DNA of 39,376 nt, taken from assembly GCA_018780805.1 (NCBI GenBank), contig JADMJD010000058.1:1-39376 (forward strand). Direction: 5' to 3'. Positions within the stretch are counted from its first letter, which is position 1. Each line of letters starts with the position of its first letter. This document shows positions 7,545-15,522 of the stretch, in pieces. Origin of the DNA: Rubrivivax sp. Lineage in GTDB: Bacteria > Pseudomonadota > Gammaproteobacteria > Burkholderiales > Burkholderiaceae_C. Both the position numbers and the translations under genes were made by a program. The notes under the pieces were generated by a model. The model had not been told where the DNA came from. It saw only the letters and a list, made by a program, of their open reading frames with translations, and did no database searches.

Positions 7545-9767
7545 ATGGCCACCCCGCTGCTGGTCATCGAAGGCCTGGACGTCTACTACGGCCACGCGCA
7601 CGCCTTGCAAGGCGTGAGCCTGGCGCTGGAGCGTGGTGTGCTCGGCATCGTCGGCCGCAACGGCATGGGCAAAACCACGCTGTGCAATGCCGTCACCGGC
7701 CTGCTGCCGGCCATCGCGTCCACCAAGGGCAGCATCCGGCTGCAGGGCGAAGAGATCCTGGGCCTGCCGCCGGACCGCATCACACGCCGCGGCATCGCCT
7801 ATGTGCCGCAGGGCCGGCGTGTGTGGCCGTCCTTGTCGGTGGACGAGACGCTGCGCCTGGTGGCGCCCAAGCGCCGCGATGTGGACCGGGTCTACGCGAT
7901 GTTCCCGCGGCTGGCCGAGCGCAAGGGCAATGGCGGCGCGCAGCTGTCAGGCGGTGAGCAGCAGATGCTGGCGATCGGCCGTGCGCTGCTGCTGCAGCCG
8001 CGCCTGCTGGTGATGGACGAGCCCACCGAGGGCCTGGCGCCGGTGATCGTCGAGCAGGTGGCGCAGGCGCTGCGCACGCTGGCGGCCGATGGCGAGATCG
8101 GTGTGCTGCTGATCGAGCAGAACCTGGGCGTGGCCATCGAGGTGGCCGACACCATCGGCGTGATGGTCAACGGCCGCATCGCGCAGCAGATGCCGGCGGC
8201 CGTGCTGGGCGGCGATCGCGCGCTGCAGGAGCGGTTGCTGGGCGTGCGCTCGGCCGCCGACGACGAGACCGAGGCCCCGGCCGCCGCGCCGGAAGCCGGC
8301 CCGACCACCGTGATCACTGTCGCACGCCAGCATGGCGGCGGCGCGCCGTCGCTGGACGACCTGGGCCCACGCACCGTGCGCGGCTTCAACCGCTGGAACG
8401 CGGGCGATGCCAGCGCACCGGTGCCCGACATCCCGCGTGCGGCGCCTTCCGCGCCGCCCGCCCCTTCGGCGCCCACCCTGAGCAAAGCGGCGCAGGTGGT
8501 GGAGTTCCCGGTGGCCGCCACCAGCGGCCGCGCCGCCTACGTGGCCGGCACCTTCGACACCAAGGGCCGCGAGCTGTTTTTCCTGCGCCAGTGCCTGGAA
8601 AAGCTCGGCCTGCGCGTGGTGACGGTGGACCTGTCCACCAGCGGCAAACCCTCGCCCGCCAGCGTGCACCCGCGCGAGGTGGCGCGTCACCACCCTGGGG
8701 GCGAATCAGCGGTCTTCAGCGGTGACCGCGGCAGCGCCGTCGGGGCGATGGCCGAGGCCTTCGAGCACTACATCCGCACCCGGCGGGATCTGGGCGGCAT
8801 CGTCTCCGCCGGGGGCTCCGGTGGCACCTCGCTGGCCACACCGGCGATGCGGGCGCTGCCCATCGGCGTGCCCAAGGTGATGGTCAGCACCATGGCCAGC
8901 GGCGACACACGCCCGTACGTGGGCCCGAGCGACATCTGCATGATGTATTCCGTCACCGACGTGCAAGGCATCAACCGCATCAGCGAGCAGGTGCTGGCCA
9001 ACGCCGCGCACGCGCTGGCCGGCATGGTGATGCACCCGCCCACGCTCAGCGACGCGCACAAACCGGCGCTGGGGCTGACCATGTTCGGTGTCACCACGCC
9101 CTGTGTGCAGGCCGTGACCAAGCGGCTGGGCGAAGAGCTGGACTGCCTGGTTTTCCACGCCACCGGCGTCGGCGGCCAGAGCATGGAAAAACTCGCCGAC
9201 TCGGGCCTGCTGGCCGGTGTGATCGATGTCTCCACCACCGAGATCGCGGACGAGATCGTCGGCGGCACGCTCTCGGCCGGCCCGACGCGGCTGGACGTGT
9301 TCGCGCGACACGCGCTGCCCTACGTCGGCTCGCTGGGTGCGCTGGACATGGTGAACTTCGGCGCGCTGGAAACGGTGCCCGAGCGCTTCCGCGGCCGGCG
9401 GCTGTACAAACACAACCCCAACGTCACGCTGATGCGCACCACGGCCGACGAGTGCCGCGCCATCGGGCAGTTCCTGGTGGCCAAGCTCAACGCGATGCGC
9501 GGGCCGGTGCGCTTCTTGATCCCGGAAGGCGGGGTCTCGGCCATCGACCGCCCGGGCCAGCCCTTCCACGACCCCGAGGCCGACCGCGTGCTGTTCGACA
9601 CCGTGGCCAGTGGCTTCCGCGCTGGGGCCGGGCGGCAACTGATCCGGCTGCCACTGCACATCAACGACGAAGCTTTTGCCGACGCGCTGGTCGACGCATG
9701 GCGTGCTGTTGCCCCAACCTCGGCCCCCCCCACTTCCACGGAGCGCACGCATGCCGCGCATCGCTAG
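7545..9767 (+). CDS. LivF-type ABC ATPase fused to a Tm-1-like (UPF0261) ATP-binding domain
   Basis: A 740-residue two-domain protein. Residues 1 to about 240 are a complete LivF ATPase: Walker [10 protein letters not shown], signature [15 protein letters not shown], Walker [14 protein letters not shown], and [15 protein letters not shown]. Residues about 241-325 are an Ala/Pro-rich linker. From about 330 to the end is a Tm-1-like domain ([30 protein letters not shown], the [14 protein letters not shown] region, [16 protein letters not shown]). Tomato Tm-1 blocks tobamovirus RNA replication; bacterial homologues have no settled function. The ATG at 7545 begins a normal LivF N-terminus but lacks a clear Shine-Dalgarno site; the open frame further upstream is repeat DNA. 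The 3' end overlaps the next gene by 17 bases. Confidence 0.9.
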   Translation: MATPLLVIEGLDVYYGHAHALQGVSLALERGVLGIVGRNGMGKTTLCNAVTGLLPAIASTKGSIRLQGEEILGLPPDRITRRGIAYVPQGRRVWPSLSVDETLRLVAPKRRDVDRVYAMFPRLAERKGNGGAQLSGGEQQMLAIGRALLLQPRLLVMDEPTEGLAPVIVEQVAQALRTLAADGEIGVLLIEQNLGVAIEVADTIGVMVNGRIAQQMPAAVLGGDRALQERLLGVRSAADDETEAPAAAPEAGPTTVITVARQHGGGAPSLDDLGPRTVRGFNRWNAGDASAPVPDIPRAAPSAPPAPSAPTLSKAAQVVEFPVAATSGRAAYVAGTFDTKGRELFFLRQCLEKLGLRVVTVDLSTSGKPSPASVHPREVARHHPGGESAVFSGDRGSAVGAMAEAFEHYIRTRRDLGGIVSAGGSGGTSLATPAMRALPIGVPKVMVSTMASGDTRPYVGPSDICMMYSVTDVQGINRISEQVLANAAHALAGMVMHPPTLSDAHKPALGLTMFGVTTPCVQAVTKRLGEELDCLVFHATGVGGQSMEKLADSGLLAGVIDVSTTEIADEIVGGTLSAGPTRLDVFARHALPYVGSLGALDMVNFGALETVPERFRGRRLYKHNPNVTLMRTTADECRAIGQFLVAKLNAMRGPVRFLIPEGGVSAIDRPGQPFHDPEADRVLFDTVASGFRAGAGRQLIRLPLHINDEAFADALVDAWRAVAPTSAPPTSTERTHAAHR

Positions 9768-10581
9768 AACCGAATTGCTCGCGCGCTTCCGCGCCAAGAT
9801 CGCCGCCGGCCGGCCGCTGATCGGCGGGGGCGCCGGCACCGGCCTGTCGGCCAAGTGCGAAGAAGCCGGTGGCATCGACCTGATCGTGATCTACAACTCT
9901 GGCCGCTACCGCATGGCCGGGCGTGGATCGCTCGCCGGTCTGCTGGCCTACGGCAACGCCAATCAGATCGTCTGCGAGATGGCGCTGGAGGTGCTGCCGG
10001 TGGTGAACCACACGCCCGTGCTGGCCGGTGTGAACGGCACCGACCCCTTCATGATCCCGGACCAGTTCCTGCGCCAGCTGATCGACCTGGGTTTCAGCGG
10101 TGTGCAGAACTTCCCCACCGTGGGCCTGATCGACGGCAGCTTCCGCGCCAACCTGGAAGAAACCGGCATGGGCTACGGCCTGGAGGTGGAGATGGTCCAG
10201 CGCGCCCGCGCGCTGGACCTGCTGACCACGCCCTATGTCTTCAGCGAACAGAACGCCACCGACATGGCGCGAGCCGGCGCCGACATCGTGGTCTGCCACC
10301 TGGGCCTGACGACCGGCGGCAGCATCGGCGCCGAAACCGCGCTGAAGCTGGCCGACTGCGTGGCCCCCATCAACGCCTGGGCTGCGGCGGCCAAGGCCGT
10401 GAACCCCGAGGTCATCGTGCTGTGCCACGGCGGCCCGATCGCCACGCCCGAAGACGCGCAATTCATCCTCGGCCAATGCCCGGCCTGCCACGGCTTTTAC
10501 GGCGCCAGCTCGATGGAGAGGCTGCCCACCGAGGTGGCCTTGACCGAGACCACACGCCGCTTTGTTCAGATCACGAGATAA
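9751..10581 (+). CDS. PEP-hydrolase-like TIM-barrel protein (Tm-1 C-terminal-type partner)
   Basis: A 276-residue cytosolic protein resembling the TIM-barrel family often annotated 'phosphoenolpyruvate hydrolase family' (PF09370-like). Characteristic segments are [59 protein letters not shown] and [11 protein letters not shown]. In plant Tm-1 proteins a similar barrel is fused behind the Tm-1 ATP-binding domain. Here it is a separate gene overlapping the Tm-1 domain by 17 bases, so the two products very likely work together. GGAG at 9740-9743 supports the ATG at 9751. The true reaction is unknown, and the family name should not be taken as proof of PEP hydrolysis. Confidence 0.85.
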   Translation: MPRIARTELLARFRAKIAAGRPLIGGGAGTGLSAKCEEAGGIDLIVIYNSGRYRMAGRGSLAGLLAYGNANQIVCEMALEVLPVVNHTPVLAGVNGTDPFMIPDQFLRQLIDLGFSGVQNFPTVGLIDGSFRANLEETGMGYGLEVEMVQRARALDLLTTPYVFSEQNATDMARAGADIVVCHLGLTTGGSIGAETALKLADCVAPINAWAAAAKAVNPEVIVLCHGGPIATPEDAQFILGQCPACHGFYGASSMERLPTEVALTETTRRFVQITR

Positions 10582-10593
10582 CGGAGACCCACC

Positions 10594-12285
10594 ATGACCG
10601 GCGCTGAATTCGGCAGCTTCCTCCTTGGCCTGATCGTCGTCGCGATCATCGTCGCCATCGCGGTGTGGCTGCTGCACTGGCTCTACCTGCGCAGCAGCAA
10701 GGAGCGCGCGTTTGTGCGCACCGGCCTGGGCGGCCAGAAGGTGGTGCTCGACGGTGGCGCCTTCGTGTTGCCCATCGTGCACGACGTGATCCCGGTGAAC
10801 ATGAACACGCTGCGGCTGGAGGTGGTGCGCGGCCGCGACAAGGCGCTGATCACCAAGGACCGCATGCGCGTGGACGTGATCGCCGAGTTCTACGTGCGCG
10901 TGGCCGCACAGGCCGACGCCGTGGCGGCCGCCGCGCAGACCCTGGGCCTGCGCACGATGGAGCCGGACCAGCTGAAGGAGTTGGTGGAAGGCAAGTTCGT
11001 CGATGCGCTGCGCACCGCCGCGGCCGAGATGACGATGGAAGAGCTGCACGAAAAGCGCGGCGCCTACGTCAAGCGCGTGCGCGAGACCGTGGCCGAGGAC
11101 CTGACCAAAAACGGCCTGGAGCTGGAAGCCGCGTCGCTGACCCAGCTGGACCAGACCGGCATGGAGTACTTCAACCCCAGCAACGCCTTCGACGCCGAGG
11201 GCCTGACGCGGCTGACCGAGCAGATCGAACACCGCAAAAAACAGCGCAACGACGTCGAGCAGGACACGCTGATCGCGATCCGCAACAAGAACCTGGAGGC
11301 GGAAAAACTCAGCCTGGACATCGACCGCGAAGCCGAACAGGCCCGCCTGGCCCAGCAACGCGAAGTGGAGTTCGCGCGCGCCCGGCAACGCTCTGAGCTG
11401 GCGACCGAACGCGCCCAGCGCGAGCAGGATTCCGAAGGTGCGCAGATCACGGCCAAGCAGGCCATCGACACCGCCCGCATCCGCAGCGAACAAAGCCTGG
11501 AGCAGGCGCGCATAGTCAAGGAGCGCACGATCCAGGCGGCCGAGATCGAGCGCCGGCAGTCGCTGGAGCTGGCCGAACAACAGCGTGCCATCGCGGTGGC
11601 ACGTGAGAGCGAAAGCCTGTCGAATGCCCAGGCCGCTGCCGAGGTGGCGCGTGCCCTGGCGGTGTCGGCCGAAGAAAAGGTGTTCACCGCGCGCGAGGTG
11701 GAGATGGCCGAGCGCAAGAAAGCCATCGAGCTGATCGGCGCCGCGCAGATGGCCGAGCGCGAGGCGCTGCAACTCACGGTGGCGGCGCAGGCCGAAAAGG
11801 CCGCCAGCGCCGACCGCGGCGATGCCATCCGCGCCCAGGCCGAGGCCGATGGTGATGCCGACCGCATCCGCGCGCTGGCCTTGCGCGTGCGCGCCGAGAT
11901 CGAAGCCGAAGCCGCACGCTGGATGAACGAAGCGCAGAACGTGTTGTCGCCCGAGGCGCGCGCCTCGGCGCTGCGCATGCGGCTGGTGGAAAAAGCCGAA
12001 GGCATCATCCGCGAATCGGTGCGGCCGATGGAGCGCATCGAGGGCATCAAGATCCTGCACGTGGATGGCCTGGGCGGCGGTGGCGGCGGCGGTGGTGGCG
12101 AGAGCAGCAGTGGCGGCGGGTTCTCCGACGGCATCGTGAACTCCGCGCTGCGCTTCCGCGCGCAGGCGCCCTTGGTGGACCAGCTGCTGCGCGAGATCGG
12201 CCTGGATGCCGGTGATCTGCAGCGGCTGACGGCGGGTGCCACGAGTGGCCAGGCCGCGCTGCCGCCGGCGGCATCGAAGGAGTAA
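10594..12285 (+). CDS. Flotillin-like SPFH/Band 7 membrane scaffold protein
   Basis: A 563-residue flotillin-type protein. An N-terminal membrane segment (residues about 8-30, LIVVAIIVAIAVWLLHWLYL) is followed by an SPFH domain to about residue 210 (RAFVRTGLGGQKVVLDGGAF, RVDVIAEFYVRVA). A long charged coiled coil of Glu/Ala/Arg-rich repeats reaches to about 450, then a Gly/Ser-rich stretch (about 490-505) and a short C-terminal tail. Flotillins organise membrane microdomains and stabilise membrane complexes. GGAG at 10583-10586 precedes the ATG, 12 bases after the TIM-barrel gene. Its place inside a transport and catabolic operon suggests it scaffolds the transporter or a membrane step (inference). 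YqiK-type flotillin is the nearest family name I can offer. Confidence 0.9.
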   Translation: MTGAEFGSFLLGLIVVAIIVAIAVWLLHWLYLRSSKERAFVRTGLGGQKVVLDGGAFVLPIVHDVIPVNMNTLRLEVVRGRDKALITKDRMRVDVIAEFYVRVAAQADAVAAAAQTLGLRTMEPDQLKELVEGKFVDALRTAAAEMTMEELHEKRGAYVKRVRETVAEDLTKNGLELEAASLTQLDQTGMEYFNPSNAFDAEGLTRLTEQIEHRKKQRNDVEQDTLIAIRNKNLEAEKLSLDIDREAEQARLAQQREVEFARARQRSELATERAQREQDSEGAQITAKQAIDTARIRSEQSLEQARIVKERTIQAAEIERRQSLELAEQQRAIAVARESESLSNAQAAAEVARALAVSAEEKVFTAREVEMAERKKAIELIGAAQMAEREALQLTVAAQAEKAASADRGDAIRAQAEADGDADRIRALALRVRAEIEAEAARWMNEAQNVLSPEARASALRMRLVEKAEGIIRESVRPMERIEGIKILHVDGLGGGGGGGGGESSSGGGFSDGIVNSALRFRAQAPLVDQLLREIGLDAGDLQRLTAGATSGQAALPPAASKE

Positions 12286-12291
12286 ACGAGC

Positions 12292-12732
12292 GTGATCCGC
12301 GTCTACGTCAGCAGCGTCATCGACGCCAGCGCCGACAACGTCTGGGCCCGCATCCGCGATTTCAACGGCCTGCCGCTGTGGCACCCGGCCATCGCCGACA
12401 GCCGCATCGAGAACCAGGAGCCGGCCGACCGGGTGGGCTGCATCCGCCACTTCCACCTGCGCGATGGCGGCATGATCCGCGAGCGGCTGCTGGCGCTGTC
12501 CGACTACGACTACAGCTGCGTCTACGAGATCATCGAGAGCCCGATGGGCGTGGCCAACTACGTGGCCACGCTGAAGCTCACGCCCATCACCGACGGCAAC
12601 CGCTGTTTTTCCGAGTGGAGCGCCGAGTTCGATTGCGACGAAGGCCGCGAACGTGAGCTGACCACCAGCATCGGCGATGGTGTTTTCCAGGGTGGTTTCG
12701 ACGCGCTGAAGCGGCACTTCGGCCGCCGCTGA
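12292..12732 (+). CDS. SRPBCC (START/polyketide-cyclase fold) family protein
   Basis: A 146-residue small cytosolic protein with the SRPBCC ligand-binding fold. It opens with VYVSSVIDASADNVWARIRDFNGLPLW-like sequence, the usual first strand and helix, has GMIRERLLALSD and YVATLKLTPITDG in the middle, and ends with the long C-terminal helix (GVFQGGFDALKRHF). The family binds hydrophobic small molecules and some members catalyse cyclisation, hydration or dehydration. The GTG start at 12292 has AAGGAG at 12277-12282. It is clearly homologous to the N-terminal domain of the next gene, so the two arose by tandem duplication. Confidence 0.88.
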   Translation: MIRVYVSSVIDASADNVWARIRDFNGLPLWHPAIADSRIENQEPADRVGCIRHFHLRDGGMIRERLLALSDYDYSCVYEIIESPMGVANYVATLKLTPITDGNRCFSEWSAEFDCDEGRERELTTSIGDGVFQGGFDALKRHFGRR

Positions 12733-12744
12733 GCGGGCACACCC

Positions 12745-14208
12745 ATGCTGCAGAAGGTCATCCGCTCCACCGTCATCGACGCGCCGATCGAACGTGTCTG
12801 GGCCGTGCTGCGTGATTTCAACAGCCACGACCAGTGGCACGACGTGGTGGCGCACAGCCAGATCGAAGCCGGCGAGCGGTCGGACCAGGTGGGCTGCGTG
12901 CGCAGCTTCAGCCTGAAGGACGGTGCCCGCATCCGCGAGCAGCTGCTGACGCTGGACGACCGGCAGTACAAGAGCACCTACTGCATTGTCGAAGCCACGG
13001 TGCCGCTGCAACGTTATGTGGCCACCGTGACGCTCAAACCCGTCACTGACGGCCGGCGCACCTTCTGGCACTGGGAGTCCAGCTTCGCCACACCGCCGGG
13101 CATGGAAGCCGAGCTGCGCCAGATGGTGGCCGAAGGGGTTTACGAAGCCGGTTTTGCCAACCTGCGCCGGCACCTGGAACGGGGTGGCGACCTGCGCGCA
13201 CCCGGTGCCGCGCCCATGCCCACGGCCTTGCCGCTGCCAGGCCGGCGCATCGTGGTGCCAGCGTATGGCGACGCGCATGCGCTGGTGGCCGAAGACCACG
13301 CCGTGCCACCGCCCGGCCCGGGCGAGGTGCGCATCCGCCAGCGCGCCGTGGGTGTGAACTACATCGACGTCTACCTGCGCCGCGGCTGGATCCCCGGCCT
13401 GATGGCGCCCGGCGGCACCCCGGGGCAGGAGGCCGCCGGCAGCGTGGTGGACTGCGGTGCCGGCGTGCACGGCTTCAGCCCCGGGGACCGCGTGGCCTAC
13501 CTGGGCCCGACCACCGGCGCCTACTGCAGCCTGCGCAACGTGCCGGCCGCGTGGCTGGTGCGGCTGCCCCCCGCGGTGGACGACGAGCTGGCCGCGGCCG
13601 TGCTGCTGAAGGGCTTGACCGCCGACTACCTGCTGCAGGACCTGGGCCGCGTGCGCCCCGGCCAGCGCTGGCTGGTGCACGCCGCGGCCGGCGGTGTGGG
13701 CCTGCTGCTGTGCGCCTGGGCCCGGCGGCTGGGCGCCACGGTGATCGGCACCGTCTCCAGCGAGGCCAAGGCGCGCCTGGCGCGTTTGCATGGCTGCGAA
13801 CACGTGATCGTGACGCCCGACTACCACTTCGCCGAGGCCGTGCAGCGCGACTTCGGCGGCGCCGATGTCATCGTCGACGGTCTGGGCGTGGCCGCGCAGG
13901 CCGAGAACTTCGCCGCGCTGGCGTCCTGCGGCCACTGGATCAGCCTGGGCCAGGCCAGCGGCCCGCTGGAGCCGGTGTCGCCCGACGCGCTGGTGATGAA
14001 GTCGGCCAGCTTCTCGCGCCCGGTGGTGTTTGCCTACATCGCCACCCCGGCCGTGCTGGCCACGCGCGCCGCGCGGCTGTGGGCGGCGCTGGCCGATGGC
14101 AGCATCCGGCCACCGCCCATCGAACGTTACACACTGGATGCCGCGGCCGAGGCGCACGCCCGGCTGGAGTCACGCGCCACCAGCGGCGCGCTGGTCTTGC
14201 TGCCCTGA
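12745..14208 (+). CDS. SRPBCC domain fused to a quinone-oxidoreductase-like MDR dehydrogenase
   Basis: A 487-residue fusion. Residues 1 to about 148 are an SRPBCC domain matching the upstream gene (STVIDAPIERVWAVLRDFN, YVATVTLKPVTDG). Residues about 165-487 are a medium-chain reductase of the quinone oxidoreductase (QOR) type: VGVNYIDVYLRRG, GTPGQEAAGSVV, LLKGLTADYLL, the NADPH motif HAAAGGVGLLLCAWARRLGA, then a Rossmann core and the SFSRPVVF segment. I do not see the structural or catalytic zinc cysteines of alcohol dehydrogenases, as expected for QOR. The N-terminal domain could present a hydrophobic intermediate to the reductase (inference). It begins 12 bases after the previous gene. No frameshift was seen at the domain joint, so the fusion looks genuine. 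Confidence 0.88.
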   Translation: MLQKVIRSTVIDAPIERVWAVLRDFNSHDQWHDVVAHSQIEAGERSDQVGCVRSFSLKDGARIREQLLTLDDRQYKSTYCIVEATVPLQRYVATVTLKPVTDGRRTFWHWESSFATPPGMEAELRQMVAEGVYEAGFANLRRHLERGGDLRAPGAAPMPTALPLPGRRIVVPAYGDAHALVAEDHAVPPPGPGEVRIRQRAVGVNYIDVYLRRGWIPGLMAPGGTPGQEAAGSVVDCGAGVHGFSPGDRVAYLGPTTGAYCSLRNVPAAWLVRLPPAVDDELAAAVLLKGLTADYLLQDLGRVRPGQRWLVHAAAGGVGLLLCAWARRLGATVIGTVSSEAKARLARLHGCEHVIVTPDYHFAEAVQRDFGGADVIVDGLGVAAQAENFAALASCGHWISLGQASGPLEPVSPDALVMKSASFSRPVVFAYIATPAVLATRAARLWAALADGSIRPPPIERYTLDAAAEAHARLESRATSGALVLLP

Positions 14209-14217
14209 GGAACACCC

Positions 14218-14595
14218 ATGATCGTCGGCATGAACCACTTCACCGCCATCGCCGAAGACCCGGCGAAGACGATGGACTTCTACACCGGCCTGCTGGGTCT
14301 GCAGCCCGGCCCGCGGCCGGACCTGGGCTTCCCCGGCGCCTGGTTGTACGCCGGCGGCCCGCAGGCCGTGCTGCACCTGTACTTCGACCGGCCCGTGCCC
14401 TCGCACCGCGCCGGCGTGATCGACCACATGGCGTTCACGGCCACCGACCTGAAGGCCGTCAAGGCGCGTTTCGACGCCGCCGGCTGGAAATACGACCTGC
14501 GCCGCCAGGTGGGTGCCGGCACCTGGCAACTCTTTTGCCACGACCCCAGCGGCGCCAAGGTGGAACTGGACTTCGACCCGTCAGAAACCCTGTGA
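14218..14595 (+). CDS. VOC (glyoxalase/bleomycin-resistance fold) family protein
   Basis: A 125-residue protein of the vicinal oxygen chelate superfamily. It has the paired beta-alpha-beta modules: MNHFTAIAEDPAKTMDFYTG and LLGLQPGPRPDLGFPGAWLY in the first half, IDHMAFTATDLKAVKARFDA and FCHDPSGAKVELDF in the second. H7, H64-type and C-terminal Glu positions could ligate a metal, as in glyoxalases, extradiol dioxygenases and epimerases. It closes the operon, 9 bases after the fusion gene, with GGA just before the ATG. It probably acts on an intermediate of the same pathway; the reaction is unknown. Confidence 0.88.
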   Translation: MIVGMNHFTAIAEDPAKTMDFYTGLLGLQPGPRPDLGFPGAWLYAGGPQAVLHLYFDRPVPSHRAGVIDHMAFTATDLKAVKARFDAAGWKYDLRRQVGAGTWQLFCHDPSGAKVELDFDPSETL

Positions 14596-14599
14596 GGGT

Positions 14600-14621
14600 G
14601 AGAGGCCGTGCCCGGCCTCTC
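14600..14621 (+). terminator. Hairpin after the operon (possible terminator)
   Basis: Nine-base arms GAGAGGCCG (14600-14608) and CGGCCTCTC (14613-14621) flank a TGCC loop, starting 5 bases after the VOC stop. There is no T-run, so it may be a weak or Rho-assisted terminator or an mRNA-stabilising hairpin. Its position fits the end of the operon. Confidence 0.55.
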
Positions 14622-14674
14622 GTGCGCTGACCCCGCGCGGAATGCGGGCGCCGGCTGCGGCGTATGCTTTCACC

Positions 14675-15154
14675 ATGAAAGCTGTCACCTTGATCTTTGC
14701 AGCCGCCTTGCTGGCCGGCTGCGCCACGCCCGGCCTGCGTTCACTGCAGCCCGGCCTGCCCGAAGCCGACGTGGCGCAACGCTGGGGCGCGCCCACCGGC
14801 CGCTACACGCTGCCCACCGGCACGCGGCTGGAATTTGCCACCGGCCCCGAAGGCCTGGAAACCTGGATGGTGGACCTGGACAGCAGCGGCAAGACCGTGG
14901 CCTGGCGCCAGGTGCTGGAAGAGCGCAACCTGCGCGCGGTGCAGGGCAAGCTGCCCGGCATGACCCGCGACGAACTGCTCAGCACCCTGGGCCGGCCGGG
15001 CTTCAAGCGGCCGGCGCGCATGGGCGGCGAGGTCTGGTCCTGGCGCCACGAGTCGGCCTTCTGCCTGTGGTTCCAGGTCTCCTTCAACACCAGCGGCCGG
15101 GTGATGGATGCAGCGTTTGCGCCCGACCCGCGCTGCGACCATCTGGACGATTGA
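14675..15154 (+). CDS. Outer-membrane-type lipoprotein, BamE/SmpA-like
   Basis: A 159-residue lipoprotein. The signal peptide ends in a lipobox LLAGC with the lipidated cysteine at residue 16, followed by ATPG (no Asp at +2, so outer-membrane sorting is likely). Two repeated segments (LRSLQPGLPEADVAQRWGAP and VQGKLPGMTRDELLSTLGRP) resemble the small helix-strand units of SmpA/OmlA/BamE proteins. The ATG at 14675 gives a proper signal peptide; the longer frame from 14513 does not. It is not necessarily the true BamE subunit, because many genomes hold several such lipoproteins. It lies 14 bases before the ArsC-family gene. Confidence 0.82.
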   Translation: MKAVTLIFAAALLAGCATPGLRSLQPGLPEADVAQRWGAPTGRYTLPTGTRLEFATGPEGLETWMVDLDSSGKTVAWRQVLEERNLRAVQGKLPGMTRDELLSTLGRPGFKRPARMGGEVWSWRHESAFCLWFQVSFNTSGRVMDAAFAPDPRCDHLDD

Positions 15155-15168
15155 CGGACGGCTGCGCG

Positions 15169-15522
15169 ATGGCGGTCACCCTCTACGGCATCCCCAACTG
15201 CGACACGGTGAAGAAGGCCCGCGCCTGGCTGGCCGAGCGCGGGACCGAGGTGCAGTTCCATGACTTCAAGAAAGCCGGCGTGCCGGCCGACCAGCTGGAC
15301 CGATGGATCGCCTCCGCCGGCTGGCCCAAGCTGCTGAACCGCCAGGGCACCACCTGGCGCAAGCTGGACGCCGCCACGCAGGCCGCGGTGGTGGACGCCG
15401 CATCGGCCCGCGCGCTGATGCTGGCGCAGGCCAGCGTGATCAAGCGCCCGGTGGTGGCCTGGGCCGACGGCAGCATCACCGTCGGCTTCGACCCCGCGGT
15501 CTGGGCGGCTCAGCCCAGCTGA
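15169..15522 (+). CDS. ArsC/Spx family protein, YffB-like
   Basis: A 117-residue thioredoxin-fold protein of the arsenate-reductase-like ArsC family. The N-terminus VTLYGIPNCDTVKKARAWL carries the single conserved cysteine C11, and the C-terminal half has ASVIKRPVVAWADGSITVGF, where the RP motif is the conserved cis-proline/Arg site. YffB-type members are common housekeeping proteins of uncertain function, probably glutathione-dependent thiol reductases; arsenic resistance is not implied by context. The start is the ATG at 15169. Its 3' end overlaps the convergent AlkC-like gene by 13 bases. Confidence 0.88.
   Translation: MAVTLYGIPNCDTVKKARAWLAERGTEVQFHDFKKAGVPADQLDRWIASAGWPKLLNRQGTTWRKLDAATQAAVVDAASARALMLAQASVIKRPVVAWADGSITVGFDPAVWAAQPS

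Noticed and set aside
7545-10581. Antiviral or anti-phage defence role for the Tm-1-like/TIM-barrel pair
   Set aside because: The plant precedent is suggestive, but operon context (importer, hydrolases, reductase, VOC protein) and lack of any defence gene nearby favour metabolism.
9661-14157. Antisense open frame of about 1500 codons opposite the flotillin and SRPBCC genes
   Set aside because: It lies opposite well-supported genes, is His/Gln/Arg/Gly-rich low-complexity sequence, and is expected in DNA with very high GC at third codon positions.
15169-15522. Arsenate reductase (arsenic resistance)
   Set aside because: The protein is of the YffB/Spx-like branch with one N-terminal cysteine, and no arsenic regulator or efflux gene is nearby.
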